A stretch of 64,000 bases of DNA, taken from assembly GCF_012273515.2 (NCBI RefSeq), contig NZ_CP050975.2, positions 9,114,001 through 9,178,000 of the forward strand, given 5' to 3'. Each line of letters starts with the position of its first letter. Positions within the stretch are counted from its first letter, which is position 1. Of the stretch, positions 8,736 to 17,939 are shown one piece after another. The translations under genes were made by a program, and so were the position numbers. The DNA comes from Streptomyces sp. RPA4-2. Lineage in GTDB: Bacteria > Actinomycetota > Actinomycetes > Streptomycetales > Streptomycetaceae. Below the pieces are notes generated by a model. The model ran no database searches. It had not been told where the DNA came from and worked only from the letters and a program-made list of their open reading frames with translations.

Positions 8736-8829
8736 ACGTACCGATCCGCCGCCCTTGTCGGTTGAACATCTTCCAGCCGTCCGTGACATTGTGTCCGTCG
8801 GTGATGATGGGCCCCGCGAACAGGGCCGC
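8704..8829 (-). pseudogene. C-terminal stump of a polymorphic toxin
   Basis: Between the gpsA stop and the immunity gene, the minus strand encodes FAGPIITDGHNVTDGWKMFN then RQGRRIGTYDPDLNYLKP and TGA at 8704. Such a closing segment is typical of the far C-terminus of secreted toxin/nuclease domains placed just before an immunity gene, and its stop overlaps the immunity gene start by about 30 bases. Only about 40 codons remain and no start codon serves them. The toxin class cannot be told from this piece. Confidence 0.45.
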
Positions 8830-8834
8830 GGGGG

Positions 8835-9845
8835 TCAGCGCTCGGGCTTGGGAGGCCGCTGCATCAGCGCGGCGGCGGCCTCGTCGAGGGTGACCTTCTC
8901 GTGCAGCAGGGCGGAGATCACTTCAGTGATCGGCATCTCGACGTCGTGGACCTGGGCCAGGGAGAGGACTGCCGCGGCGGACTTGACACCCTCGGTGGTC
9001 TGCCGGGTGGCGGTGGTTGCTTCTTCGACGCTCAGGCCGTTGCCGAGGTGGGTGCCGAAGGTGCGGTTGCGGGAGAGCGGTGAGGAACAGGTGGCCACCA
9101 GGTCGCCGACGCCGGAAAGGCCGGCGAGGGTGGCCGGGGCGGCGCCCATGGCCGTGGCAAGCCGAGTGGCCTCCGCAAGACCGCGGGTGATGAGCATGGC
9201 CGTGGCGTTGTTCCCCAGGCCCATGCCCGAGGCGATACCGACCGCCAGGGCGATGACGTTCTTCACGGCGCCGCCGAGCTCGCAGCCGGTCACGTCGGTG
9301 CTGGTGTAGGGCCGGAAGTAGGAGGTGCGGCACGCCTGCTGGAAGCGGCGGGCCGCGGTCTCGTCGGAGCATGCGACGGTTGCGGCGGCGGGCTGGCCCG
9401 ACATGACCTCAGCTGCCAGGTTCGGGCCGGACAGCACGGCAACCCGTTCGGCATTCACGCCGGTCACCTCGCGGATGACCTGGCTCGCCCGCAGCCCGCT
9501 GCCGACCTCGATGCCCTTCATCAGCGACACGATCACCGTGTCCGGACCGATGTGCGGCGCCCATCCCGCGAGACTCGCGCGCAGGGACTGCGCGGGAATG
9601 GACAGGACCACGAAGTCCGCGCCGTCCACGGCGGCAGCCGGGTCGGTGGTGGCGGTCACGGGTGGCGGCAGCTGAACGTCGGGGAAGTACCGGGGATTGC
9701 GATGCGGGGTGTTGATGGCGTCGGCGATCTCGCTGCGCCGTGCGTGCATGGTCACGTCGGTGCCGGCATCGCCGAGGATCTTTCCTACGGCGGTGCCCCA
9801 TGAGCCAGCCGAGAACACCGCCGCACGGGCGCGGAGCTGGATCAC
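8835..9845 (-). CDS. gpsA: Glycerol-3-phosphate dehydrogenase [NAD(P)+]
   Basis: This 336-residue cytosolic enzyme reduces dihydroxyacetone phosphate to sn-glycerol 3-phosphate, the backbone for phospholipids. Near the N-terminus VFSAGSWGTA is the Rossmann nucleotide loop (the usual GXGXXG reads SAGSWG), followed by SLMKGIE, LSGPNLAAEV and the substrate-site Lys region GGAVKNVIALAVGIASGMG; SGVGDLVATCSS and TTEGVKSA complete the family pattern. GTG at 9845 overlaps the stop of a 76-codon ORF as GTGA. Streptomyces already have a core gpsA, so this is probably an accessory paralogue. Confidence 0.9.
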   Translation of the reverse strand: MIQLRARAAVFSAGSWGTAVGKILGDAGTDVTMHARRSEIADAINTPHRNPRYFPDVQLPPPVTATTDPAAAVDGADFVVLSIPAQSLRASLAGWAPHIGPDTVIVSLMKGIEVGSGLRASQVIREVTGVNAERVAVLSGPNLAAEVMSGQPAAATVACSDETAARRFQQACRTSYFRPYTSTDVTGCELGGAVKNVIALAVGIASGMGLGNNATAMLITRGLAEATRLATAMGAAPATLAGLSGVGDLVATCSSPLSRNRTFGTHLGNGLSVEEATTATRQTTEGVKSAAAVLSLAQVHDVEMPITEVISALLHEKVTLDEAAAALMQRPPKPER

Positions 9846-10072
9846 TGCGGAGTCCTTCCGCTGGACACGGGCCTGTCGCCGGGGGGACGGCTGGGCCCGG
9901 ACATCGTATCGGCCGGTGCCGCTTTGGCCGGATCGGCGAGCAGGCGCCGCAGTGTCAGAAGGACGGCCCGCCGACCAGGCAGAGCGGGGAGCACCTGGCG
10001 TGCCTTGCGGAGCATGTTCTCGGCAGCGCTTTCGCCCGTGCACGCCGCATATCGTCGGCGTGGGCGATTCAT
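9842..10072 (-). CDS. Small Arg-rich ORF coupled to gpsA
   Basis: A 76-codon frame from ATG at 10072 ends in TGA overlapping the gpsA GTG (GTGA), the best evidence for translation. The product starts MNRPRRRYAACTGESAAENM and is basic with one amphipathic helical stretch (KARQVLPALPGRRAVLLTLR). I recognise no family. It faces a decayed permease on the other strand, so the ORF may also be chance. Confidence 0.3.
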   Translation of the reverse strand: MNRPRRRYAACTGESAAENMLRKARQVLPALPGRRAVLLTLRRLLADPAKAAPADTMSGPSRPPGDRPVSSGRTPQ

Positions 10073-10114
10073 AGCCTGCAGAGCCGGTCCCGCATCGCTG
10101 GCTCGCCGAGGCCT

Positions 10115-10345
10115 GACACCATCGGCTTCGTCGGTCGGGTGGCTCCGCGCGCGGCCCGCGCTCTGGTCGGCCGCCGTCACGCCCGGGTGGTACCGATGTC
10201 CCTGCTTCTGGGTGCGGTGCTGCCCTGCACGGCCGACCTCCTGGGCCGTACGCTCATCGCCCGTGCGCAACTGGGCGCGGGCGTGGTCACCGCGGTCATC
10301 GGCACGCCGTACTTCCTGTACCTGCTGGTGCGGGCCCGACGTTGA
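10115..10345 (+). pseudogene. FecCD-type siderophore permease, C-terminal remnant
   Basis: The frame carries GFVGRVAPRAARALVGRRHA, LLLGAVLPCTADLLGRT and QLGAGVVTAVIGTPYFLYLL, the last three conserved blocks of the BtuC/FecCD permease family that imports iron-siderophore complexes. About 76 of roughly 340 residues remain and no start codon serves them. Sequence before 10115 does not match the family, so a deletion joint lies there. Confidence 0.75.
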
Positions 10346-10484
10346 GCCAACCGCCGCGCCCTGCGGCGACATCGGGCAGAGGCGTCGAAGTGGCGAACGC
10401 CTTGCCGCTTCCCGTACGAAATGAGCTGGGCACCTGCCGAACACATGGTCTAAGGTCTGGCTGTTCTTCAGGAGGGGATGGCGC

Positions 10485-11216
10485 ATGGTGCGTGGGGGGC
10501 AGTGGGCTGTGCTGTGCGTGGCCACAGTGCTGATGCTGGCGGGGTGCGGGCACCGGTCGGCTGAGGCCAAACCGGCGTTCGTGAGCGCGAAGAAGTTGCC
10601 GGAGAAACTCGGCAAGGATGGCATGACCATCGTGGTGGGTGATCCGGACGCGAGGGTGACCGTGCACCTGTACGAGGATCCGCGCTGTCCGGTCTGCGAG
10701 GAGTTCGAGACCACAGGTGGTTCCCCGCAGTTGCGCGAAGCGATGCTGGCCCGCCGCGCGACAACCGAATACACCCTGGCCTCCTTCCTGGACGACAGGC
10801 TCGGTGGGAGCGGCTCCAAGAAGGCGGTCAACGCACTGCGGGCAGCGCTGGAGGAGGACAAATTCGTGGAGTACCACGAGGTGCTCTACGCCAACCAGCC
10901 CGAGGAGAGTGTTGATGGGTTCACCGACGCCCGTCTGCTGGAACTGGCCGGCCAGGTGGAGGGGCTGCGCGGTCCGGCGTTCGACGCGGCCGTCAAGAGC
11001 ATGAAGTACCGCTCCTTCGTCACCACTTCCGAGAAAGCGTACGAGCGGGCCGGGGGCGCGAAGGACCCTGGAGGGCCAGGAACGCCCTCCGCTGTGATCA
11101 ACGACAAGCGGATCCCGGCGGACTACAACGGTCTGCTCTTCGACGGTGATACCTTCGCCGAACTCCTCCGGGAGATCCACGCCAGGCCCTGGGAGTGGGA
11201 ACAGACCGTCCTCTGA
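10485..11216 (+). CDS. Thioredoxin-fold (DsbA-like) lipoprotein
   Basis: The 243-residue protein has a lipoprotein signal peptide (hydrophobic residues 8-20, lipobox LAGC), then a thioredoxin-fold domain with the redox motif CPVC (in YEDPRCPVCEEFE). The C-terminal part keeps the DsbA/thioredoxin-4 pattern, with GTPSAVINDKRI supplying the cis-Pro loop. It should sit on the outer face of the membrane and form or isomerise disulphides in exported proteins. ATG at 10485 has a strong AGGAGG upstream. Confidence 0.85.
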   Translation: MVRGGQWAVLCVATVLMLAGCGHRSAEAKPAFVSAKKLPEKLGKDGMTIVVGDPDARVTVHLYEDPRCPVCEEFETTGGSPQLREAMLARRATTEYTLASFLDDRLGGSGSKKAVNALRAALEEDKFVEYHEVLYANQPEESVDGFTDARLLELAGQVEGLRGPAFDAAVKSMKYRSFVTTSEKAYERAGGAKDPGGPGTPSAVINDKRIPADYNGLLFDGDTFAELLREIHARPWEWEQTVL

Positions 11217-11237
11217 ACATGTGGTAAGCCCGTCGTT

Positions 11238-11287
11238 GGTTGACCCGCCCAGGGGTGCCGGGCGGTTGACCCCCCAGGGGTGCCGGG
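11238..11287. repeat. Two-copy tandem repeat, about 26 bp
   Basis: The sequence GGTTGACCC(G)CCCAGGGGTGCCGGG occurs twice in succession just after the thioredoxin-fold lipoprotein gene, differing by one inserted or missing G and the final bases. Each copy also contains CCC/GGG arms able to pair. It may be part of a terminator or a small duplication; no function is evident. Confidence 0.5.
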
Positions 11288-11319
11288 TGTCGTTCAAAAG
11301 GCTCTGCCGTTTGTGGCTT

Positions 11320-11766
11320 TCAGTGATTGGCCGCCCGGCGCCCCACGACGACTCGGCTGCCAATCAGGAATTGTGAATGATCGCTGAGTAGGGAATCGAC
11401 GGCGAGGTCGTCCGTCGGGAAGCGCCAGCAGCAGCACACCTGGGCAAGCCGGCAGGCGAGGCCCGCGGCGCGGGCCGGACTGTCCGGGTCGGACTCGTAC
11501 ATGTCGACGGTGCGCCTCCCGCGGTCAAGGAGCGTGGGCACCAGGGTCCGCCGGTGGTCGTGCTCGATCGCGTCGACCACGACTTACTCGGTCCTTCGGT
11601 CGCACCATCCGAGGTCCTTGTCATGTGGGAGGAACCGGCCTGTACCGGCAACCTCCACCACGGCCGCGAACAGATCGGCGAACGGGCTGCTCGGGTGGAC
11701 TGAACCGAGGGTCGGCACGTACTGCTCAGGCATCAGATGCTCGATCCACTCCCAGCGAAGGTGCAT
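11320..11766 (-). pseudogene. Hypothetical protein with in-frame TAA
   Basis: A 60-codon frame from ATG at 11766 (MHLRWEWIEHLMPEQYVPTL) ends at TAA (11584-11586) and the same frame continues without shift for a further 88 codons (VVVDAIEHDHRRTLVPTLLD, ending VVVGRRAANH). The continuity suggests one gene of about 149 codons broken by an ochre codon, although two separate small genes, the second starting with a GTG just after the stop, cannot be excluded. No family is recognised. Confidence 0.35.
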
Positions 11767-11871
11767 GCCCGCACGCTACGCGCGCCCGACGGTCAACGCA
11801 GGGGTCCGGGGGCAACGCCCGAGGTCATGGCCGTACTATCCCCTCTCACAGATGCGATCCAGGGGTGGGCA

Positions 11872-12666
11872 GTGAAGAACATCGTCATACGAAGATGGGC
11901 CGTCGGAGCCGCAGGCGTGGTCCTGGGCCTGGGAACGGTCGGCTGCGGTGCCGAGAAGGGCGGGGGCTCCACCGCCGGCCATGCACCGGGTGCGGAGAGC
12001 GCCGCACGAACGGCTTCCGCCGCGACGCCGACGCCGAAAAGCCCGACACAGCGCCCCCTGACTCAGAATCAGCTCGAACGGGCGGTGGTCGACGCACGGG
12101 ACCTGCCGGGGTGGACCATCACCAGGCTGGGCTCCGGCACGGACGGCTTCGGCGACGGCACCGTCAGTGCCCTGCGCGAGGAGGCCACGCGTCCCGTGTC
12201 CTGCGCGCCGGTTGGCTCCGCCTTGTCGGGCGCCAGCAAGTACACCCCACTCGGCAGCGTGACGCGCATGGCCCAGAACGAGGACGGAACGTCCACCTTC
12301 CACCTCGTGTCCTATCGTGCGGCCGACGCCGAGCGGGTGATGGACGAACTGCGCTCGGCCCTGGCGACCTGCACTACCTACACGATGACGTGGCCGGCGG
12401 ATACGACCTTCGAGGACCTGCGTCCCACCGGCGATCCGCATCAGGGCGACGAGGGAGTCTCCTTCAGGCTCGACGTCGTGTCGTCCTCTACCGGCGGGGA
12501 CAGCGATCCCGTCAGGACGCTCCAGAGTTTCCAGGTCATCCGCTCGGGTTCCACCGTGGCAGTCTTCTCCGCGGTCGATACCGAGGCTCACAGGGTCAAG
12601 AAGGTTCCCACCGCCCTCGTGACCGCCCAGATGAAGGTCCTGGGAACCGGCGACCATCGGCCGTAG
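11872..12666 (+). CDS. Putative lipoprotein
   Basis: The 264-residue product begins KNIVIRRWAVGAAGVVLGLG, a signal sequence with a lipobox-like TVGC, then a low-complexity Ala/Thr/Pro/Ser spacer (residues 27-60) and a globular domain with paired Cys (CAPV and TCTTY). It belongs to the common class of Streptomyces exported lipoproteins of unknown role, perhaps a PknH-sensor-like fold. GTG at 11872 follows AGGGGTGG. It is a single gene between a decayed ORF and IS remnants. Confidence 0.65.
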   Translation: MKNIVIRRWAVGAAGVVLGLGTVGCGAEKGGGSTAGHAPGAESAARTASAATPTPKSPTQRPLTQNQLERAVVDARDLPGWTITRLGSGTDGFGDGTVSALREEATRPVSCAPVGSALSGASKYTPLGSVTRMAQNEDGTSTFHLVSYRAADAERVMDELRSALATCTTYTMTWPADTTFEDLRPTGDPHQGDEGVSFRLDVVSSSTGGDSDPVRTLQSFQVIRSGSTVAVFSAVDTEAHRVKKVPTALVTAQMKVLGTGDHRP

Positions 12667-12824
12667 CGCCGGGTCCCCGTCCCGCGTACGCCGGCCTCCG
12701 GGGCGGACCGATGAGTTCCCGGCCGGCGCAGGTCCACGCTGCCCATCCCAGCCGCAGCTTGTGGCCGGCGCTTCAGCCCGGAGCGAGGACGAGCCTTTGC
12801 GCAGCCCGGCCAACCGGAAGCACA

Positions 12825-12991
12825 TACGGCGAGGCGTCCACAGATCCGTCCAGGCCCTGGAGAAGGACATCCGAACCTGGATCGCCACATGGAACACCGA
12901 CCCCAAGCCCTACGTCTGGACCAAGACCGCAGACGAGACCCTCGAACGCCTCGCCAGCTATCTGAACAGAATTCCTGACTCAGAAGACTAG
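12825..12991 (+). pseudogene. IS630-family transposase, C-terminal remnant
   Basis: The frame reads RRGVHRSVQALEKDIRTWIA then TWNTDPKPYVWTKTADE and LERLASYLNRI, the conserved C-terminal end of IS630-type transposases. The rest is missing. Its TAG stop is part of the CTAG tetramer where the next IS element begins. Confidence 0.75.
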
Positions 12992-13916
12992 GGCGTGTAT
13001 CGGAATTGGATCTCGGCGGTGAGGTGATCTTGGTTCGTGGTGCGTGGAGACCTGACGGATGAACAATGGGGTGTGCTGGAGCCGCTGTTGCCGAGGGGTA
13101 AGAGGCCCGGCCGGCCACCGATATGGATCCGACGGCAGCTGATCGACGGCATACGCTTCCGGTCCGTACCGGCATCCCGTGGCGGGACATGCCCTCCGAG
13201 TACGGGCCATGGGGCCGGGCGCACAACCTGTTCCGCCGCTGGCAGCGCAACGGCACCTGGCAGCGCATCTTCACCGAACTCCAGGCTGGGGCCGATGCGA
13301 AGGACCTGATCACCTGGGACCTCAACATCGACTCCACCATCTGCCGGGCCCACCAGCACGCCGCCGGAGTGCGGAAAGGGGGACCTGCAGAAGGAGCTGC
13401 CCGGTGGTGTCGCCACCGAGTCCGACGATCACGGCTTCGGGCGCTCGCGCGGAGGCCTGACCACCAAGCTGCACCTCGCCGTCGAGCAGGGGCAGAAGCC
13501 CATGTCGATCGTGATCACCGCCGGGCAACGCGGGAACCTCCCGCGGTTCGAGGTCGTCCTGGGCCGCATCAGGGTGCCCAGAGCTGATCCAACTCCCAGC
13601 CCTCAACGCCTATTAGGCGTACGCCTCCCGCACGAACCGCGCCTACCTGCGCAGACGTGGCATTCGCTGCACCATCCCGGACAAGGCCGACCAGGCCCGC
13701 GACCGATGGAAACGCGGCTCCCGCGGCGGCCGTCCGCCAAAGTTCGACCCGGAGGACTACGAGGCTCGGCACGCGGTCGAGTGCGGTGCCAGTCGCCTCA
13801 AAAGGCACCGTGCGGTGGCCACGAGGTACGACAAGCTCGCGGTCCGCTACGAGGCGACCGTCCTTGTAGCGGCTGTCAACGAGTGGCTGCGACCGGCACA
13901 TTCGAGACGCCCCTAG
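12988..13916 (+). mobile_element. IS5-family (IS427-like) element, degenerate
   Basis: Both ends lie at CTAG (12988-12991 and 13913-13916) followed inward by similar sequence: left GGGCGTGTATCGG, right (reverse complement) GGGGCGTCTCGAA. The duplicated CTAG is the likely target-site duplication. The transposase inside is broken by several frameshifts and an internal loss. Confidence 0.65.
13037..13915 (+). pseudogene. IS5-family transposase, multiply frameshifted
   Basis: Frame one gives MVRGDLTDEQWGVLEPLLP and RRQLIDGIR; after a one-base loss near 13152 another frame gives VRTGIPWRDMPSEYGPW, WDLNIDSTICRAHQHAAG; a second shift near 13375 yields DDHGFGRSRGGLTTKLHLAV. The C-terminal part ([40 protein letters not shown]) follows after a short deletion. 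These are all conserved transposase blocks in order, so this is one inactivated gene. IS427-type elements can use programmed frameshifting, but three separate breaks point to decay. Confidence 0.8.
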
Positions 13917-15121
13917 GGTCGCATCCCGAACAGGAAGCGGGTCGCCCGCGTGCGGCGGACCAGCAGCTCGTACGCGGTGAGGGTGAGGATGAGGGCGATC
14001 ACCACGAGCACGGCGTACTCAACCAAGATCGGCGCAGACCAGCCGATCACGAAGTATGCGACGGCGACCACGATCGGCTGGTGCAGGACGTACAGCGGCA
14101 GCACAGCCGCGGCGAGATAGTCATAGAGGCGCCGACGCGTCGTCGGGGTCGGGTTCGGCGCCGCACGCGGTTGCTCCAGCCGCCGACGGTCGAGGAGGCC
14201 TGGTATGGCGACCACCAGGCACCATCCGGCAGCACCGAACAGTGCCCGTGAGGCGGTGGCCAGGGCGGTCATCTCCGTGAAGGGCTCATCGGCCAGCGCA
14301 AAGCCGGGGCCGGCTGCCGCGAACAGCAGGGCGCCGAGCCAGGCTGCGCTCCCGGCGTCGCGCCGCATCACGGTGCGGAAGCGGTCGTCGGTGGCGAGCG
14401 CGAAGCCGGCAACGAAGAACAGCAGGTACGACCAGCGGTGCCAGCCTGCGTAGTCCTCCTCCAGCCCTGCGAAGGCACAGATCGCCGCGAAGGCGAGGGC
14501 CGGCAGGAACACGACGCCCCGCCGGTGCAGGGTCGCCTCCGCCACCCGGTCGCCGATGCGGCGGACGCGCTCGCGCGGCAACCATCGGTGGAACGGCACC
14601 AGCATGAGGGAGAACGCCAGGAGGAGCACGACGAACCAAAGATGGCCGGTCTCGAAGTGCTCGCCCTGGACGAGGAAGGGGAACTCTTCGGGCTCCAGGT
14701 GCACGTCGTAGAAGTGGGGCAGGAAGCCGAGGTACGACTCGTGGTAGTCGGCGTCGGCCGAGCGCAGCCGCAGCCACTGCGGCAGCGGGTTCAGCGTGAG
14801 GGTCGCGAAGACCAGCGGAACGCCGAGCCGCAGCAGCCGCTCGCTGGCGAAGCCGCACGCGCCGCGGCGCTGAAGCGAGTGCCAGGCACCGAGGCCGGAG
14901 ATGAGGAACAGCAGCGGCATGGCCCAGACGACTCCGAACCCGGCGATGATCATGATGGCTTCGGTGGTCTCGGCGTTCTTGACGTAGAAGTCGTCGTCGG
15001 CAGCGAATACGAGTGCCGAGTGGAAGAAGACCAGCCCGATCACGACCAGCATCCGGATCGCGTCCAGCTCCGGCCGTCGCTCCGGTAGCGGTGCCTGCGC
15101 CGGTTCTGTGCGCGTCGCCAT
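13913..15121 (-). CDS. Membrane acyltransferase (acyltransferase_3 family)
   Basis: A 402-residue polytopic protein with about ten hydrophobic segments, starting [20 protein letters not shown], where the conserved catalytic-type His of acyltransferase_3 enzymes lies, and ending with [20 protein letters not shown]. Family members move acyl groups onto extracellular sugars, peptides or lipids. ATG at 15121 has a GGGGGG upstream; the longer ORF start at 15181 is less likely. The TAG stop is part of the CTAG at the edge of the adjacent IS element, so the last residues could have been altered by insertion. Confidence 0.8.
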   Translation of the reverse strand: MATRTEPAQAPLPERRPELDAIRMLVVIGLVFFHSALVFAADDDFYVKNAETTEAIMIIAGFGVVWAMPLLFLISGLGAWHSLQRRGACGFASERLLRLGVPLVFATLTLNPLPQWLRLRSADADYHESYLGFLPHFYDVHLEPEEFPFLVQGEHFETGHLWFVVLLLAFSLMLVPFHRWLPRERVRRIGDRVAEATLHRRGVVFLPALAFAAICAFAGLEEDYAGWHRWSYLLFFVAGFALATDDRFRTVMRRDAGSAAWLGALLFAAAGPGFALADEPFTEMTALATASRALFGAAGWCLVVAIPGLLDRRRLEQPRAAPNPTPTTRRRLYDYLAAAVLPLYVLHQPIVVAVAYFVIGWSAPILVEYAVLVVIALILTLTAYELLVRRTRATRFLFGMRP

Positions 15122-15181
15122 GTCTGTGCCCCCCGTCGCCTGTACGTCACCAGTGTTGGAAAGGCGGCCGACGGGCGCCAC

Positions 15182-16005
15182 CCCCGCAACAGCCTCCGCT
15201 CACATCGAAGACAACTTTCGATACACGCCCTCGGCGCCGGGTCATCACGGTGATGAGTGCCCAGTGCAGGTGGGCCCGGAGGGCTGGGGCAGACGCTTGT
15301 AATCGAGTCCGTTCCGGCGGACGTTCACTGCAGTCGCCCAGGAAGTCACTTCTGGCGGGCGGCCAGGCCGTCACCAGCAGCTTGCGGACGTGCGGTCTGA
15401 CGAACCCACCGTCGAGGTCGCTACATCCGGCTCATAGATCCGGGTCCAGCTGACGCGCCGACAACCGGCGACAACTACCCAATCCTCTACCTGGCCCCGC
15501 ATACCCATCGCCGTGATGTGTGAGGGCTCAGGACATCCCTGACCTTCTGTTCTCGGCACAACCTTGACGCTGCCGGTTCGTCTCGCCGGACGGGGAGCAG
15601 CCGATGTTCTGCACGTAGTCGGTCCTGCCGTGCGCTGGTGCAGCCGGTGTTGGTCCGGTCGACCGTGTGTGTTGGCGAGACGGCGGGTGCCGTCGTCGTA
15701 GCGGTTGAGGATCTGGAGTTGCTCGGCGCCGGTGGAGGTGGCGATTCCCGCTGCCGCGGCTTGCGTCGATGCGCAGGGGGCGGCGCGGTGGGTCGGCGCG
15801 CGTACACCGGTGGTCGAGTCGTGTCCCCGTCCGCCACCGGCTGACCGGCCGTGACGAGCCCGCCGTCCCGGACATCGCACGCCGGGCGTCCGGCCGTGCT
15901 GTCGGAGGCGGCTTGTATCCTGCACGCATTCGACGTTCGGACGTTCACGGGTACGGGCATGCGGGCACGGGGCGGGCGTCCAGGGGCGGGAGCGCGGGGA
16001 TCTCG
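15182..16005. other. Long gene-free stretch
   Basis: Both strands carry open frames here but none shows a family match, consistent start or sensible composition. A short minus-strand frame from about 15509 (MGMRGQVEDWVVVAGCRRVS) could be the start of a lost gene. The right part should contain the promoter of the Tap-like hydrolase gene. Confidence 0.35.
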
Positions 16006-17559
16006 ATGAGTGACGCACATCCGATACGAAGCCGCAGACCGGGCCTCTCGGTCGGCGCGCGCATAATCGCCGGGGTCGTCCTCGCCGCGATCGGGGCCCT
16101 CGGCGCCTGGCTCCAGTACGACGCTCCCGGCCGGAGTGCGGAGCCGCGTACGGAGTTCACCGCGAACAACCCGCCCGCCGGTCTGCCCACCGCGCTCACC
16201 ACCGGCCAGCACCTCCACTGGTCCAGCTGCACCTCGCCGTCCACCGCGCGCACGGGCTACGACTGCGCCACCATGAAGGCCCCTCTCGACTACCGGAAGC
16301 CGGAGGGCAGGACGATCGACGTCGCCCTGATCCGCCGCAAGGCCACCGGCCCGAACGCCCGGCGCATCGGCTCGCTCGTCCTCAACTTCGGCGGCCCCGG
16401 CGTGTCCGGCGTGAGCGGACTGCCCGAACGCCTCAACCAGTACGAGGCGCTCCTCGACCGCTACGACCTGGTCTCCTTCGACCCGCGCGGCGTCGGCGCG
16501 ACCATCCCCGTGCGATGCGGGAAGACCGCGGACGACACCGGCTACGACGGGGCCGACGCCTGCGCCGAGCACTCCGGGGCGCTCCTCCCGTACATCGGCA
16601 CCTCGCACACCGCGAGCGACCTCGACCTGATGCGCTACCTCCTCGGAGACGAGCGGCTGCACTACTTCGGCGTCTCGTACGGAACGGCGCTCGGCGCGGT
16701 CTACGCCCACATGTACCCGTCGCACGTCGGACGGCTCGTCCTCGAAGCGTCCGTCGATCCGACCGAGGACCTCGATGAGGAGCAGGTATCGCAGGTGAAG
16801 GCGGTCCAAGCGGCGTTCGACCGGTTCGCCGCGTACTGCGCGGCCCGTATCCGCCACTGCCCGACCGGCGACGGGCCCGAGGAGGCTGCCCGGCGCATGG
16901 CGCGCCTGGCCGACCGCCTGGCGAAGAAGCCCGCCCCGGCCGGCGCCGGAAGGAACCTCGACGCCGACGACGTCGCGTACGCCGTCAGCGACCATCTCGA
17001 CCTCGGCACGGACGGCTGGGCGCCGCTCGCCAAGGCCCTCACCGCGCTGATCGACCACAACGACGGCCGTCCGCTGCGCAAGGGCGCGGACGACATCGGC
17101 TCCGCCGACCGCGCGGCGACCCCGAGCGACGTCAGCCGCGCCGCCCAGACCGCGATCACCTGCGCGGACTCCAGCCTGCGCCCCGGCTTCGAACGCCTCG
17201 ACCGGGACGAGGCCCGGGTCAAAGCCGCCTCACCCGTCTTCGGCGCGGCCTGGTCCACCGGCGTCTACCTCTGCTACGACTGGCCGTTCGACGGCGAGCG
17301 CGCCACGCTCCAGGTGAACGCCGACGGCGCGGCCCCCGTTCTGGTGGTCGGCGGCACCGGCGACCCGATCACCCCCTACTCCGGCGCCCGTCACATGGCC
17401 CGCGCCCTGGGCGACGGTGTCGGCGTCCTCCTGACGGCGGAGGAGGAGGGCCACGGCACGTACCCGCAGAACCGCTGCGTCACGGGGACGGTCGACCGCT
17501 ACCTCCGCACGGGCCGCACCCCGGCCCCGGGGACGGTGTGCCGGGGCAGCATGTCCTGA
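16006..17559 (+). CDS. Exported alpha/beta hydrolase, Tap-like C-terminus
   Basis: The 517-residue protein has an N-terminal hydrophobic segment (IIAGVVLAAIGALGAWL), an alpha/beta hydrolase fold and a TAP-like C-terminal domain, as in Streptomyces tripeptidyl aminopeptidases (peptidase S33). The oxyanion region is LNFGGPGVSG, the nucleophile Ser is in GVSYGTALG, the Asp in VGGTGDPITPYSGA and the His in EEGHGTYP. It probably cleaves short peptides outside the cell or at the membrane. ATG at 16006 is preceded by GGGGA. Confidence 0.88.
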   Translation: MSDAHPIRSRRPGLSVGARIIAGVVLAAIGALGAWLQYDAPGRSAEPRTEFTANNPPAGLPTALTTGQHLHWSSCTSPSTARTGYDCATMKAPLDYRKPEGRTIDVALIRRKATGPNARRIGSLVLNFGGPGVSGVSGLPERLNQYEALLDRYDLVSFDPRGVGATIPVRCGKTADDTGYDGADACAEHSGALLPYIGTSHTASDLDLMRYLLGDERLHYFGVSYGTALGAVYAHMYPSHVGRLVLEASVDPTEDLDEEQVSQVKAVQAAFDRFAAYCAARIRHCPTGDGPEEAARRMARLADRLAKKPAPAGAGRNLDADDVAYAVSDHLDLGTDGWAPLAKALTALIDHNDGRPLRKGADDIGSADRAATPSDVSRAAQTAITCADSSLRPGFERLDRDEARVKAASPVFGAAWSTGVYLCYDWPFDGERATLQVNADGAAPVLVVGGTGDPITPYSGARHMARALGDGVGVLLTAEEEGHGTYPQNRCVTGTVDRYLRTGRTPAPGTVCRGSMS

Positions 17560-17594
17560 GGCTCGGACGGATCCGTCGGTCGGCCGTTCGGGCG

Positions 17595-17780
17595 TCACAG
17601 GGGATGGAGCCGGCGCAGCGCCTTGAGGAGAGTGTTCATGGTTGTGCGGGCTGCGGGCCGGCGGTTGGCGTGGCGCGACCAGATGGTCGCCAGCACCACC
17701 CCCACGAACATCATGACCGTGCCGGTGAGGGCGAGCAGGCCGACGGGGTCGAGGGTGTTGAGGAGGTCGTGCGGCGTCAT
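17595..17780 (-). CDS. Small single-span membrane protein
   Basis: A 61-residue protein with one membrane helix, LLALTGTVMMFVGVVLATIW, and a basic C-terminal tail rich in Arg. ATG at 17780 follows CGGAGC, which decides the start over the longer 124-codon frame. It has no recognised family and faces the Tap-like hydrolase gene convergently. Confidence 0.55.
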   Translation of the reverse strand: MTPHDLLNTLDPVGLLALTGTVMMFVGVVLATIWSRHANRRPAARTTMNTLLKALRRLHPL

Positions 17781-17939
17781 CGTGTGCTCCGTTCGTTTGT
17801 CGGTGACGGGAGTACCTTCCGCCGCCCGGGCGGCCGGTGGCGGAAGCCGGGTCGGATCGGGATACGGGCCTTCTTGCCGCAGGCTGCGGCCCAGGCCGGG
17901 ACGCGGGGCGTCCCGGGACGTTCCGGGACGCTGGGGAGG

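Noticed and set aside
15487..17058. 523-codon minus-strand frame opposite the Tap-like hydrolase
   Set aside because: It is the antisense shadow of a well-supported hydrolase; its product has no family features.
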